A stretch of DNA of 43,070 nt, taken from positions 1-43,070 of the forward strand of contig SOJX01000029.1 in the NCBI GenBank assembly GCA_004376375.1. Direction: 5' to 3'. The stretch comes from Planctomycetota bacterium. Lineage in GTDB: Bacteria; Planctomycetota; E44-bin39. The notes below the pieces were generated by a model that had not been told where the DNA came from, made no database searches, and saw only the letters and a list, made by a program, of their open reading frames with translations. Position numbers and translations under genes: made by a program. Below are positions 33,937 to 41,966 of this stretch, one piece after another; position 1 is the stretch's first letter, and each line of letters begins with the position of its first letter.

Positions 33937-34485
33937 ATGAAGCCCCGTCGCAACACAGGTTTCACACTGGTCGAACTTCTGGTTACTATCGCGATTATCG
34001 TGGTTCTGGCGTCCCTCGTTACCGTCGGCGTTATGAGCGCCAAAAAGAAAGTCAAAATAGCCACCACGAAAACGCAACTTGACGGCCTTAGAACCGCTCT
34101 CACCATGTACGAAAGCGATCACAGCGAATACCCTTACGGTGACGGCAACGGCCCGAGCTCAAGGACGGATCCGAAAACCCGCGACGACAGCGGCAATGCA
34201 AAAATGGTTATGGCGCTCCTGGGCCTGGACGAGAGCGGCAACAAGGTTGGAACCGTATATTGGGCCGCCAAGGAAAAAGGCCTGGGCGATTCAGTTTCAA
34301 TACCCGGCGCGAAAGTGGCTCTGGATGGCTGGAAAGTTCCTCTCATATATCGCTCCGCCTGCGACGAGGACGGAAACGAGCGCGACGACATTCACAACCC
34401 GGACTCATACGACATTTACTCCTGCGGCCCGAACATGATTGACGACGGCGGCAAGGAAGATACCGACGACATAGGCAACTGGTAG
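33937..34485 (+). CDS. GspG-like pseudopilin
   Basis: The protein has 182 residues. A type III signal, MKPRRNTG followed by FTLVELLVTIAIIVVLASLV, is cleaved after Gly with Glu at +5 of the mature protein. A long N-terminal helix follows. The C-terminal domain has the major-pseudopilin pattern ALTMYESDHSEYP, then LDGWKVPLIYR, then DSYDIYSCGPN and acidic residues (DDGGKEDTDD) that could bind calcium. It should assemble in the type II secretion or related pilus. It is the first gene of a five-gene run, with AAGGA as ribosome-binding site. No secretion ATPase or prepilin peptidase is visible here. Confidence 0.85.
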   Translation: MKPRRNTGFTLVELLVTIAIIVVLASLVTVGVMSAKKKVKIATTKTQLDGLRTALTMYESDHSEYPYGDGNGPSSRTDPKTRDDSGNAKMVMALLGLDESGNKVGTVYWAAKEKGLGDSVSIPGAKVALDGWKVPLIYRSACDEDGNERDDIHNPDSYDIYSCGPNMIDDGGKEDTDDIGNW

Positions 34486-34498
34486 CCTGGGAGGCGTA

Positions 34499-35158
34499 AT
34501 GCGCCGCTTGGGATTCACACTCATTGAAGTAATGACCGTTATCTCGATTATTCTGGTCCTCGCCATAACGCTGGTGGTTGCGATCGTCGGCCTGCAGTCC
34601 ATAGCGCGCAAGAAGGCCACGGTCTCCCTTATGAAGCGGATAGAGTTGGGCCTGCAGTCCTACTACGGGCATTTCAACGCTTACCCACCCGACGGCCACA
34701 GCGAAACTGTCACCGACGCCAACGGAAACGACCTTTCCGGCTCAAGCGCGCTGCTCTATTACCTCGCATGGAAATACGCCGATGGCAAGACAATAACCGA
34801 TTTCATCCTGGAAGAGGTCCGCAAGCGCTCAGCCGCGACGGTTTCGAGCGGCAAGGAAAGGCTCATGGCCGTCAACGGCGGTGTGCCCTATCTTCCCGAG
34901 CTCAGGGGCAAGGATATACGAATAGTAGACGGCCGTGCGTGTCTTATCGACGGATGGGGAAAACCGATCCAGTACGACAACATCCTCAACGGAGGCATGG
35001 ATTCATCCGCCAGGGGACCGGACCCCAGGGAACTGCGCAACGGCGGCGAGCCCTTCCATCTGGAATCCTACGACCTGTGGTCCCACGGAAAAGACGGGGT
35101 AAAACCGAAAGGCCAGACGGCCGAGGACGACATTACACGTAAAGAGGCGTCGGAGTAG
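34499..35158 (+). CDS. GspG-like pseudopilin, second copy
   Basis: The protein has 219 residues. The prepilin signal is MRRLG followed by FTLIEVMTVISIILVLAI. The soluble part keeps the GspG outline (LMKRIELGLQSYYGHFNAYP, then LIDGWGKPIQYDN, then ESYDLWSHGKDG) but has an inserted middle region of about 60 residues (YYLAWKYADGKTITDF...). It starts 13 bases after the previous stop, behind GGGAGG. Having two GspG-like proteins in one operon is unusual; one may be the major and one a minor subunit. Confidence 0.8.
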   Translation: MRRLGFTLIEVMTVISIILVLAITLVVAIVGLQSIARKKATVSLMKRIELGLQSYYGHFNAYPPDGHSETVTDANGNDLSGSSALLYYLAWKYADGKTITDFILEEVRKRSAATVSSGKERLMAVNGGVPYLPELRGKDIRIVDGRACLIDGWGKPIQYDNILNGGMDSSARGPDPRELRNGGEPFHLESYDLWSHGKDGVKPKGQTAEDDITRKEASE

Positions 35159-35162
35159 ACAT

Positions 35163-35819
35163 ATGAAAAAGCGCCCAAGTCCAACTGAAAAAGCCTTCAC
35201 TCTGGTCGAGATACTGGTTGTGATAACCATAATCGGCATCCTCGCCCTCATGACGGTGCCGGCATTCCAGATGTTTTCGAAGGGACAGCGGCTCAGAAAC
35301 GCCGGGCGGCTCTTTCAGAGCGCGTTCGACCTGGCCAAGAGGTACGCCGTAAACACGCGCAAGTCCTATCACGTCCTGTTTCTCGAGGACAAGCTCGTCA
35401 TCTACGGCCGTGACGTCAGGACCCTCACCGGGGACAAAGACGACGCGGACCCGGACGCGGACGACGCGGCAGGCAAGGGGATTTCCCCTTACAAGAAAGA
35501 AATTTTACTCGGCAAGTTCGTTAAATACGAGCTCGGCTTCCGCAAGGACTCGTACGCCACGGAGCACGCAAAGACGCGCGAAGAGGCTATCGCCGCGCTC
35601 GATAAGTTCGCCCTCGAGTTCCGCCCCGACGGAAGCATCAACTTCGAAGACTTCACCGATGTGCCGAGGGACTATATCGGCAGCGTGAAGCGGGGCATCG
35701 AGGCGAAAGGCGCCGATATTTACATCAGAATGAAAAAGGGCGATAAGCGCTGCTGCTTCATGGATATCGACCCCGCGAGCACGCGCACGCGGATGAACCT
35801 GGCCCCCGACATAAGGTAA
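35163..35819 (+). CDS. GspH/FimT-like pseudopilin
   Basis: The protein has 218 residues. The prepilin signal is KKRPSPTEKA followed by FTLVEILVVITIIGILALMT, with Ala rather than Gly before the cut site, which prepilin peptidases can accept. The mature part (FQSAFDLAKRYAVNTRKSYHVLF, then FRPDGSIN) suits a GspH/FimT minor pseudopilin. It starts four bases after the previous gene. A loop of Asp-rich sequence (DKDDADPDADDAAG) might bind metal. Confidence 0.75.
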   Translation: MKKRPSPTEKAFTLVEILVVITIIGILALMTVPAFQMFSKGQRLRNAGRLFQSAFDLAKRYAVNTRKSYHVLFLEDKLVIYGRDVRTLTGDKDDADPDADDAAGKGISPYKKEILLGKFVKYELGFRKDSYATEHAKTREEAIAALDKFALEFRPDGSINFEDFTDVPRDYIGSVKRGIEAKGADIYIRMKKGDKRCCFMDIDPASTRTRMNLAPDIR

Positions 35820-35823
35820 ACAC

Positions 35824-36600
35824 GTGAGACGCAACAAACAGGCATTTACCCTCATGGAAATCCTCATAGCACTGACCATTCTCATGATCGGGCTCATGGG
35901 GATAATGGCGATTTTTCCGCTCGGAGTCCGATACACGACCCAGATAGGCGAAGAAACGCACGGCTCAGTCATCGCCGAGAGCGTAATCCAGGCCGTGGAG
36001 CTCGGACTGCACAAAATGAAAGGCTACAGAGACGACAAGCCTTTCATCATCTTCATGGGCCCCGGCGTTGAAGGCCCGTTTCCGAACAAGTTGAGCGATC
36101 CTTCGGACATAAATGACTTTGTCGACAAAGACTGCTACGTCGAGTTCCCAACCGGTAATCTGGTTTACATGTACCCGCGCAACCAGGACAGCCCCGAAGC
36201 TCCGGAAGAATACGAAGGGGACCCGGGCAGCAGCATGAACGGCCACAGGATGATAACCGTGACCTGGCGGATCGGAAAGGAAATCGCCGAGATACTGGAA
36301 CAGGGGCAGGACGAGCACCCCTACCCGCGGGACTTCGACGCAATGATACGCGACCCATGGCCGCGTTACTCATACGCGTTTACGCTGGAGCGCGCCAGAA
36401 TCGATTTTCCTAACCCAGACGGCGAAATCACGGAAGCCGACGATCCCTCGGACCATCTTTTCGAGCTCGCGGTTTACGTTTACCGGAACTTCCCGAAAGA
36501 ACCTCAACAGGCTCAGCAGGAATGGAACAGGCAGCGCCCATCGAGGCGGATGAGGGCGGTAATCACCCAGGGCCCGTTTCGCACGCTGATTACTTTCTAA
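35824..36600 (+). CDS. PilV/GspI-like pseudopilin
   Basis: The protein has 258 residues. GTG start at 35824, four bases after the previous stop. The prepilin signal is MRRNKQA followed by FTLMEILIALTILMIGLMGI, with Ala at -1. PilV/GspI proteins are minor pseudopilins that help start the pilus tip. The soluble part is long, with many acidic residues and a C-terminal beta-rich stretch (RMRAVITQGPFRTLITF). Family assignment rests on the signal and gene order. Confidence 0.7.
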   Translation: MRRNKQAFTLMEILIALTILMIGLMGIMAIFPLGVRYTTQIGEETHGSVIAESVIQAVELGLHKMKGYRDDKPFIIFMGPGVEGPFPNKLSDPSDINDFVDKDCYVEFPTGNLVYMYPRNQDSPEAPEEYEGDPGSSMNGHRMITVTWRIGKEIAEILEQGQDEHPYPRDFDAMIRDPWPRYSYAFTLERARIDFPNPDGEITEADDPSDHLFELAVYVYRNFPKEPQQAQQEWNRQRPSRRMRAVITQGPFRTLITF

Positions 36601-36613
36601 CCGGAGATCGCTC

Positions 36614-37756
36614 TTGAAAAACCGCGGCTTCACACTGGTGGAACTTCTCGTCGCAATTACCCTGATGGTAATTCTCACCGGCTCGATAGTCTACATCTTC
36701 ACGTCGGGCCAGAGAATTTTCCGCGACAGCGACAGACAGGTGCAGATATTCCAGACAATCCGCATGCTCGTCGATTCGATCGAGCGCGAGTTCCCCATCG
36801 CCGTTAATACTCACAACATGGAGTTCTTCACCGATAACACCGATAACGCCAGGCCGAGGAACGGGCAGTACGAGCCGGCCAGCGACAAAATCATGCCCGG
36901 CCAGGTCGTATTTTCCGACCTGCAGAGCGAGCTTGGAAGCGGGCCCGGCGCAAGCTATATCGCGTCGATGGCGATACACGGAGAAGACTACGAGGATCCG
37001 AAGTCAAAGGAACTGTTCCGCTGCGACGCCATATACTACCGCGCGGTTACCAACGTCAAGGGCGCGCGGAGGAATGCGCTGATATGTTACTGCATCGAGA
37101 CCGACGTCAGGGACGACGAGCCCCCCATCCAGGGGTCGTACAGTAATGAGCTCAAATGCCTCAAGGACAAACGCTATCTCCCGGTCCTGAAACGCTACGT
37201 AATCTACAAGGACCCGAAAGAACCGACTGTGCTCAAGTATTTAAATTCCGACCTGTGCTCATACGTACTTGACTTCAAGGTATCCTACTTCTTCCACAAC
37301 CCGCACGACTCGACGGATGAAGCGAAGTTCATAGAGCTGCCGGCCGGCACGACCAAGGAATTCTGCTACCGCGGCGAAGGCCAGATTAGGGAGGTGGATG
37401 GCCAAATTCGAATGGAGTACCCTAATTTCACGCCTGCTCCGGAAAATGCCGCGGACAAGTTCAGCCAGATCGCGCCGGGCGATAAAATCTTCCTTTACGT
37501 CGACGAGAAAACGGATGAATGGACTTGGGAAGACAACAGGGAATACATAATCGACGCAATCGACCGCAGCACCGGAACCATTTACTTCCGCCCGGGGAGT
37601 TCGCCGCCCATCTCCCCGGACCCGGCCATGCCCCTCGACGTCAAGTTCCGCGCCGGGTACCTGCCCTCCTGCGTGATAATGTCTTTCAAAATCTGCGACG
37701 AAAGCCGCAGCATCATCCGACACGTCACCCGCTACTTCAAGATCAAAGCGATGTAA
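36614..37756 (+). CDS. PilW/GspJ-like pseudopilin
   Basis: The protein has 380 residues. TTG start at 36614 behind CCGGAGA. The prepilin signal is MKNRG followed by FTLVELLVAITLMVILTG. The long soluble domain (FRDSDRQVQIFQTIRMLVDSIEREF near the start) fits GspJ/PilW, the large minor pseudopilin at the tip. It closes the five-gene operon, spaced 13 bases from the previous gene. The order G, G-like, H, I, J matches type II secretion pseudopilin order. Confidence 0.75.
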   Translation: MKNRGFTLVELLVAITLMVILTGSIVYIFTSGQRIFRDSDRQVQIFQTIRMLVDSIEREFPIAVNTHNMEFFTDNTDNARPRNGQYEPASDKIMPGQVVFSDLQSELGSGPGASYIASMAIHGEDYEDPKSKELFRCDAIYYRAVTNVKGARRNALICYCIETDVRDDEPPIQGSYSNELKCLKDKRYLPVLKRYVIYKDPKEPTVLKYLNSDLCSYVLDFKVSYFFHNPHDSTDEAKFIELPAGTTKEFCYRGEGQIREVDGQIRMEYPNFTPAPENAADKFSQIAPGDKIFLYVDEKTDEWTWEDNREYIIDAIDRSTGTIYFRPGSSPPISPDPAMPLDVKFRAGYLPSCVIMSFKICDESRSIIRHVTRYFKIKAM

Positions 37757-37779
37757 CACAAAGTCGAACATCGGAATGA

Positions 37780-37832
37780 AATTGTAAATTGAGTATTGAG
37801 TATTGAAAATTTACAATTCTCAATTCTTACTA
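37780..37832. repeat. AATTGTA / GAGTATT inverted words
   Basis: AAATTGTAAATTGAGTATTG and GAGTATTG words face TTTACAATTCTCAATTC. The halves are approximate reverse complements between two convergent genes. Confidence 0.55.
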
Positions 37833-37872
37833 CACGGCCAACAAGCCGGCACCCGGGGCTTGGGACCCTTCC

Positions 37873-38277
37873 CTACTCGCCGGGTTTCTCAGGGGGTTTG
37901 TATTCCCCGATGTCGGCCAGGGCGTCGGTCAGGGCGCCCGACGTTATAAGGTCAATCTTTTCATCGTCTTCGCGATTCGCCGGGTCGTTAAAGAATGTCA
38001 GGCGGGTATAAGAATCGTACACACGAATCTCTACATGGGGCTTTCTGTCTGGAAGTTTGGAGACCGACACCGTGTAAAGGTGCTCACTCCGAAGCGGCAG
38101 AGGGTCCGTCCACTTCTTCAAGCGGTTTGTCATATCCAGCATGTGGCGCACGGCGTAGCGGTCGCTCGATTCCGCAACCATCTGCGATTCCACGTGAAGG
38201 CTTCTCACGTGCAGCTCAGAAACGCAACCCGAACCAAGCAATACAAGAAAAATCGCCATAAGGTAAGCGTAACGCAT
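37873..38277 (-). CDS. Small lipoprotein, paralogue of the 38398 gene
   Basis: The protein has 134 residues. The signal peptide ends in LGSGC (Cys18), so lipid anchoring is likely. The mature part has alternating strands and helices (SSDRYAVRHMLDMTNRLKKW, then HVEIRVYDSYTRLTFF, then ITSGALTDALADIGEYKPP). It aligns in outline with the lipoprotein at 38398-38895 (SDSYSFAMRIVSVLEKL, LRVEIYE, AALAEAIRGMSPYVP), so the two arose by duplication. No known family is recognised. The gene follows its paralogue after a 120-base gap with palindromes. Confidence 0.7.
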   Translation of the reverse strand: MRYAYLMAIFLVLLGSGCVSELHVRSLHVESQMVAESSDRYAVRHMLDMTNRLKKWTDPLPLRSEHLYTVSVSKLPDRKPHVEIRVYDSYTRLTFFNDPANREDDEKIDLITSGALTDALADIGEYKPPEKPGE

Positions 38278-38319
38278 CAGCGGCTCCTTTCAAGGCCTGT
38301 CAATGCGGATTCTTCAGTA

Positions 38320-38371
38320 CGACAGGCATTCCTGCATGTCGATTTTAATGAACAGACAAGAATGTCTGTTC
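38320..38371. repeat. Two related ACAGACA/TGTCTGT palindromes
   Basis: Unit 38350-38371 is perfect: GAACAGACA, AGAA, TGTCTGTTC. Unit 38320-38341 is a near match: CGACAGGCA, TTCC, TGCATGTCG. The loops are TTCC and AGAA, so the two units lie in opposite orientation, like a paired REP element. Confidence 0.65.
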
Positions 38372-38397
38372 TACCAAATCTAATCCTACTTTTCAGG

Positions 38398-38895
38398 TTA
38401 TCGCCCCACTTTCCCCAACTGGGAAGCGGGGACATACGGACTCATTCCTCTAATGGCTTCGGCAAGCGCGGCAGACGTTCCCCTCAACTCGCGAATGCCG
38501 GTTCGCTTACCCCAGCCGGCCTGCCAGATTACCTCCGTAACATCATTCCTGACGCGCGCTCTGACAAAACGCCTTACATAGCCGGTCGACCGAGTTTGAG
38601 CCTGACGGCCCGGGCCCCGCATAATCTTCTGCCCGCTTTCCCCCGGCTCGTAAATCTCCACGCGCAAGGTATGGTCGAGCCCGCTGAAAAGGGCGGTATC
38701 TTTCTCAGGACTCTCGCCGGTATTATCCACATGTTGCTCGGGCAGTTTCTCAAGCACAGATACAATTCTCATTGCAAAAGAGTAACTGTCTGAGACGGCT
38801 ACCGTCTCATCGTCCTCGTTTACGCTTATGACCTGGCCATCGAACGTTGTGCAGCCGGCGGCGGCAAAAAGCAACACAAAGCCGAGTAATCTCAC
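38398..38895 (-). CDS. Small lipoprotein overlapping the ubiD-like gene
   Basis: The protein has 165 residues. GTG start at 38895, overlapping the ubiD-like stop by four bases (GTGA), so translation is coupled. The signal peptide ends in AAAGC (Cys15). The mature part matches the outline of the lipoprotein at 37873-38277, with an added basic middle region (RMVRARVRND type). Function is unknown. Coupling to a quinone-type decarboxylase gene is odd and may reflect simple co-expression. Confidence 0.7.
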   Translation of the reverse strand: MRLLGFVLLFAAAGCTTFDGQVISVNEDDETVAVSDSYSFAMRIVSVLEKLPEQHVDNTGESPEKDTALFSGLDHTLRVEIYEPGESGQKIMRGPGRQAQTRSTGYVRRFVRARVRNDVTEVIWQAGWGKRTGIRELRGTSAALAEAIRGMSPYVPASQLGKVGR

Positions 38896-40361
38896 CTGTT
38901 ATCTCCTTTTATTCCAATGGCGCGGAGGATAGGTCCGACTTTTTCGAGCACCTCCGCGTCCATTCTTATTTCCTCGGGCCATTCCCTCGTAAAACCTTCT
39001 TCCGGCAGCTTGCGCGTAGCGTCGATACCGACCTTCGAGCCGTAGCCGGGCGCGCGGCTGGCGTGGTCGAGCACGTCGATCGGCCCCATCGCAAACTCGA
39101 AATCGCGCTGGGGGTCGATATGGTTGAGGACTTTCCAGGCCAGCGTCGGGATATCGCGCAGGTCTACTTCCTTGTCGACGACGACGAGCACCTTTGTAAA
39201 CATCGCCTGCCCGAAGCCCCATACCGCGTGCATTATCTTGCGCGCGTGCCCGGCGTAACGCTTGTCGATGGAAATGAACATCAGGTTATGGAAAACACCT
39301 TCAAACGGCAAGTAAATGTCCACGATTTCAGGCATCATTCTCTGAAGGACGGGTTTCAGCAGGTGCGCGACCGCGCGGCCAATCCAGCAATCCTCCATAA
39401 CCGGCTTGCCGACAACGGTTGCATGGTAGACGGGCTGCGAGCGGTGCGTAACGCAGGTAACGTGGAAAACCGGGTAATCGTCCTCGATTGAGTAGAAACC
39501 GGTATGGTCGCCGAAGGGCCCTTCGCGACGGCGTTCGGACGGATCGACATAACCCTCCAGCACGATCTCGGCCGTTGCGGGAACTTCGACGTCGCTTGTA
39601 ATGCACTCGACCATCTCAACCGGCCGGCCTCGAAGAAATCCCGCGGTCAGCATCTCGTCAAAACCGTCCGGGAGCGGGAAGGCTGCCGAAAAAGTCACGG
39701 CCGGGTCGCAGCCCACGGCTACGGAAATCGGCATGCGCCCGCCCGCCTTCGCGTACAGATCAAAATGCGCGCGGCCGTGCTTGTGGATGTGCCAGTGCAT
39801 GCCGGTCGTATTCCTGTCAAAGACCTGCATGCGGTACATTCCGCAGTTCCTGATCCCGGTTTCCGGATCATGGGTGAAAACGCATGGAAGAGTGAAAAAC
39901 GGACCGCCGTCGCCCGGCCAGCAGGTAAGAACAGGGAATTTACCAAGGTCAACCTGTTCGCCTTTGAGCACATTTTCCTGACACGGGCCGGACTTGACGC
40001 TTTTCGGGAAAAACTTCGCGACCTGATTAAGCTTTGGAAGCATCTTTATCTTGTCGATAAACCCTTGCGGTTGCTCATCAAGAAGATCGACCCATTCTCT
40101 TACGCGGCTTTCGAGACCTGAGAAGGATTCAGAGCCAATCGCCTCCGCCATCCGTTTTTCAGAAGCATAGGCGTTTATCAGGACGGGAATGTCCGGCGTC
40201 TCGACGACGTTTTCAAACAGGAGCGCGGGCCCGCCCGCCTTGACGGCCGCGTCCGCAATCGCGGTTATCTCAAGCTTGCAGGATACCGGTTCCTTTACGC
40301 GGGCAAGCTCGCCCTTCGCGTCGAGGGCAGCAATCCAGTCTCGCAGGTCGTTTAAGGGCAA
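38892..40361 (-). CDS. UbiD-family decarboxylase, probably menaquinone pathway
   Basis: The protein has 489 residues, the usual length of UbiD enzymes. These remove an aromatic carboxyl group with a prenylated FMN cofactor made by UbiX. The start is TTG at 40361; no better start lies nearby. Visible features are the N-terminal LRDWIAALDAKGELARV, the GMHWHIHKHG metal/cofactor region, VAVGCDPAVTFSAAFPLP, and the catalytic REGPFGDHTGFYS segment with its acidic residues. It lies next to UbiE/MenG, so a decarboxylase of ubiquinone or futalosine-route menaquinone synthesis is likely. Which it is cannot be decided from this window. Confidence 0.88.
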   Translation of the reverse strand: MPLNDLRDWIAALDAKGELARVKEPVSCKLEITAIADAAVKAGGPALLFENVVETPDIPVLINAYASEKRMAEAIGSESFSGLESRVREWVDLLDEQPQGFIDKIKMLPKLNQVAKFFPKSVKSGPCQENVLKGEQVDLGKFPVLTCWPGDGGPFFTLPCVFTHDPETGIRNCGMYRMQVFDRNTTGMHWHIHKHGRAHFDLYAKAGGRMPISVAVGCDPAVTFSAAFPLPDGFDEMLTAGFLRGRPVEMVECITSDVEVPATAEIVLEGYVDPSERRREGPFGDHTGFYSIEDDYPVFHVTCVTHRSQPVYHATVVGKPVMEDCWIGRAVAHLLKPVLQRMMPEIVDIYLPFEGVFHNLMFISIDKRYAGHARKIMHAVWGFGQAMFTKVLVVVDKEVDLRDIPTLAWKVLNHIDPQRDFEFAMGPIDVLDHASRAPGYGSKVGIDATRKLPEEGFTREWPEEIRMDAEVLEKVGPILRAIGIKGDNR

Positions 40362-40379
40362 TTCAGGTCAGCCTTTCTT

Positions 40380-40466
40380 TCAGAGAAACAGCTATCAGCT
40401 TTCGGCTTTCAGCTTTTATATTATTAATAATCAGCTGATAGCTGACCGCTGATAGCTGAAAGCTTT
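40380..40466. repeat. AGCTTTC / AGCTGATA inverted words
   Basis: AGCTATCAGCTTTCGGCTTT and CAGCTTTT words (40389-40417), an AT-rich centre with TATTATTAATAAT, then CAGCTGATAGCTGACCGCTG and ATAGCTGAAAGCTTTTT (40430-40465). The two sides are reverse complements in outline and follow the ubiE stop. Confidence 0.6.
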
Positions 40467-40469
40467 TTC

Positions 40470-41201
40470 TCACTTCACTCCACGGTGCACGTTTACTATC
40501 CCGCAGGTGAGCGGGTGAACCGTAACTTCCCGGAGACCGGCGCTCTTCATCATCCCGGCCAGCTGCGCCGGTTCGAGAAACTTTGATATCGTCTCAGCCA
40601 GGTAGCGGTAGGCGTCGATACGGCTCCCCGAAATGACGCGGCCGATAATCGGTATAACATGGTTAAGATATAAACCATAGATGCGCTTCATCACCGGCGA
40701 CCGCGGCGGCGCGAACTCCAGGATAAGCGCCCTCCCCCCGGGCCTGAGCACGCGTGCGATTTCAGACAGTCCGTCTTCCATGCTTTCGAGATTGCGCACC
40801 CCGAACGCGGCCGATACGACGTCCACCGTTTCGTCGGCGACCGGCAGGGAAAGCGTATCCGCTACCGCGAACGCGACGCCGTTTGAGCGTGCCGCCCGCA
40901 GCTTTCGGTTCCCCATCTCGAGCATCTGGGAAGTTATGTCGGTCGCTATTACTTTTCCCCGCCCACCGAGCCTGGCGGAAAAAGCAAGCGCAAGGTCGCC
41001 CGTGCCCGCGCACACGTCCAGCACGGTCGCGCCGGGCGAAAGGTCGGCCAGCCGAACCGTTTCCCGCCTCCAGGTCACGTCCAGCGAAAGCGAAAGCAGA
41101 TGATTCAGTAAATCGTACCGCCTGGCGATAGATGCAAACATCCGCCGCACGTCGTCGCGGCGTTTCTTTTCGGAATCAATCTTTCTGATTTGAGCCTTCA
41201 T
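40470..41201 (-). CDS. ubiE: Demethylmenaquinone methyltransferase UbiE/MenG
   Basis: The protein has 243 residues. It methylates the ring of demethylmenaquinone (or the ubiquinone precursor) with SAM. It has the family signature blocks: RMFASIARRYDLLNHLLSLS near the N-terminus, SAM motif VLDVCAGTGDLALAFS, VAFAVADTLSLPVADETVDV, AFGVRNLESMEDGLSEIARV, and late PIIGRVISGSRIDAYRYL. All are intact. It lies next to a UbiD-type decarboxylase, supporting a quinone pathway pair. Confidence 0.92.
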   Translation of the reverse strand: MKAQIRKIDSEKKRRDDVRRMFASIARRYDLLNHLLSLSLDVTWRRETVRLADLSPGATVLDVCAGTGDLALAFSARLGGRGKVIATDITSQMLEMGNRKLRAARSNGVAFAVADTLSLPVADETVDVVSAAFGVRNLESMEDGLSEIARVLRPGGRALILEFAPPRSPVMKRIYGLYLNHVIPIIGRVISGSRIDAYRYLAETISKFLEPAQLAGMMKSAGLREVTVHPLTCGIVNVHRGVK

Positions 41202-41211
41202 TTACATCTCT

Positions 41212-41296
41212 ATTAAGTTTCGAGTTACGAGGTTCGAGTTTTGAGTAAATATAATCGCAGTATTCTTCACTCGAAACTCGGGACTCGGGACTTCTT
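41212..41296. repeat. TTCGAGT / ACTCGAA inverted words
   Basis: TTTCGAGTTACGAGGTTCGA and GTTTTGAG words (41217-41244) face TCACTCGAAACTCGGGACTC and GGGACTT (41269-41293). The arrangement has inverted arms around an AT-rich centre, just after the 41295-41891 stop. Confidence 0.6.
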
Positions 41297-41891
41297 AACG
41301 GCCGTCGTATATCCCGTCAATAAAATCTACCAGAATATCCCTCATCAAAGCCCGGTCATAATTTGTTTTTATCGCCTCGGGCACGTCGCGCCTGGCCTCG
41401 CTGTACTCGGAAATGGCCTTCAGAAGAGGCGAGCCGATATATTTGGCCGCCTGGCGCAGAAGGATCGCGAGGTCATTGTAATCGCTGATTAGTTCCTCTA
41501 TTTTTTCCTTTGTAATTTCGGTCGTGCTGCGCGTCGTAGCAAGGTCCTCGGTCGTGGTTTTCAAGCGCATGGCGATGGCTGCGAGCAGCTTCATCGCGAG
41601 CGCCGGCGCCGCCGCAAGCATCTTCGGAAGAACTTCGCCGGGTATAACGTAGAACTGGCAGCTTGCTCTCGTCGTCATCGTTGCCGAGCGCGGGTCCCCG
41701 AGGATCGGCGACATCTCGCCTATATACGCTCCCCGCTCGCTGATCTGGGCCACTTCCTTGCCGCCCTTGATTATTGCCACACTCCCGGCGCGGAGAATGT
41801 AAAGCTCGGTGGAAGTATCACCTTCCTCGAAAACCGTCGCGTTGGGGGGAAATTTCTTCAGGAATTTTCTCAGGACGTCGATCGTCGGCAT
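41295..41891 (-). CDS. Cyclic-nucleotide-binding domain protein without DNA-binding domain
   Basis: The protein has 198 residues. Residues 1-115 form a Crp-type cyclic-nucleotide-binding beta-roll (FPPNATVFEEGDTSTELYIL, then GAYIGEMSPILGDPRSATMT). The binding cassette GEMSPILGDPRSAT keeps the Glu and Arg that contact the ribose phosphate, so ligand binding is likely. The C-terminal 80 residues are helical, with no helix-turn-helix. It probably passes the signal by protein contact. The start follows GGCGGAGCG. It lies between ubiE and a caspase-fold gene on the same strand. Confidence 0.85.
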   Translation of the reverse strand: MPTIDVLRKFLKKFPPNATVFEEGDTSTELYILRAGSVAIIKGGKEVAQISERGAYIGEMSPILGDPRSATMTTRASCQFYVIPGEVLPKMLAAAPALAMKLLAAIAMRLKTTTEDLATTRSTTEITKEKIEELISDYNDLAILLRQAAKYIGSPLLKAISEYSEARRDVPEAIKTNYDRALMRDILVDFIDGIYDGR

Positions 41892-41966
41892 TTACGCTCC
41901 GCCTGGCTCAGGACCCCCGCCGGTTAATCAAACAAACGAGCCCCTTTTTGGGCCTTCTCCCGAGTT

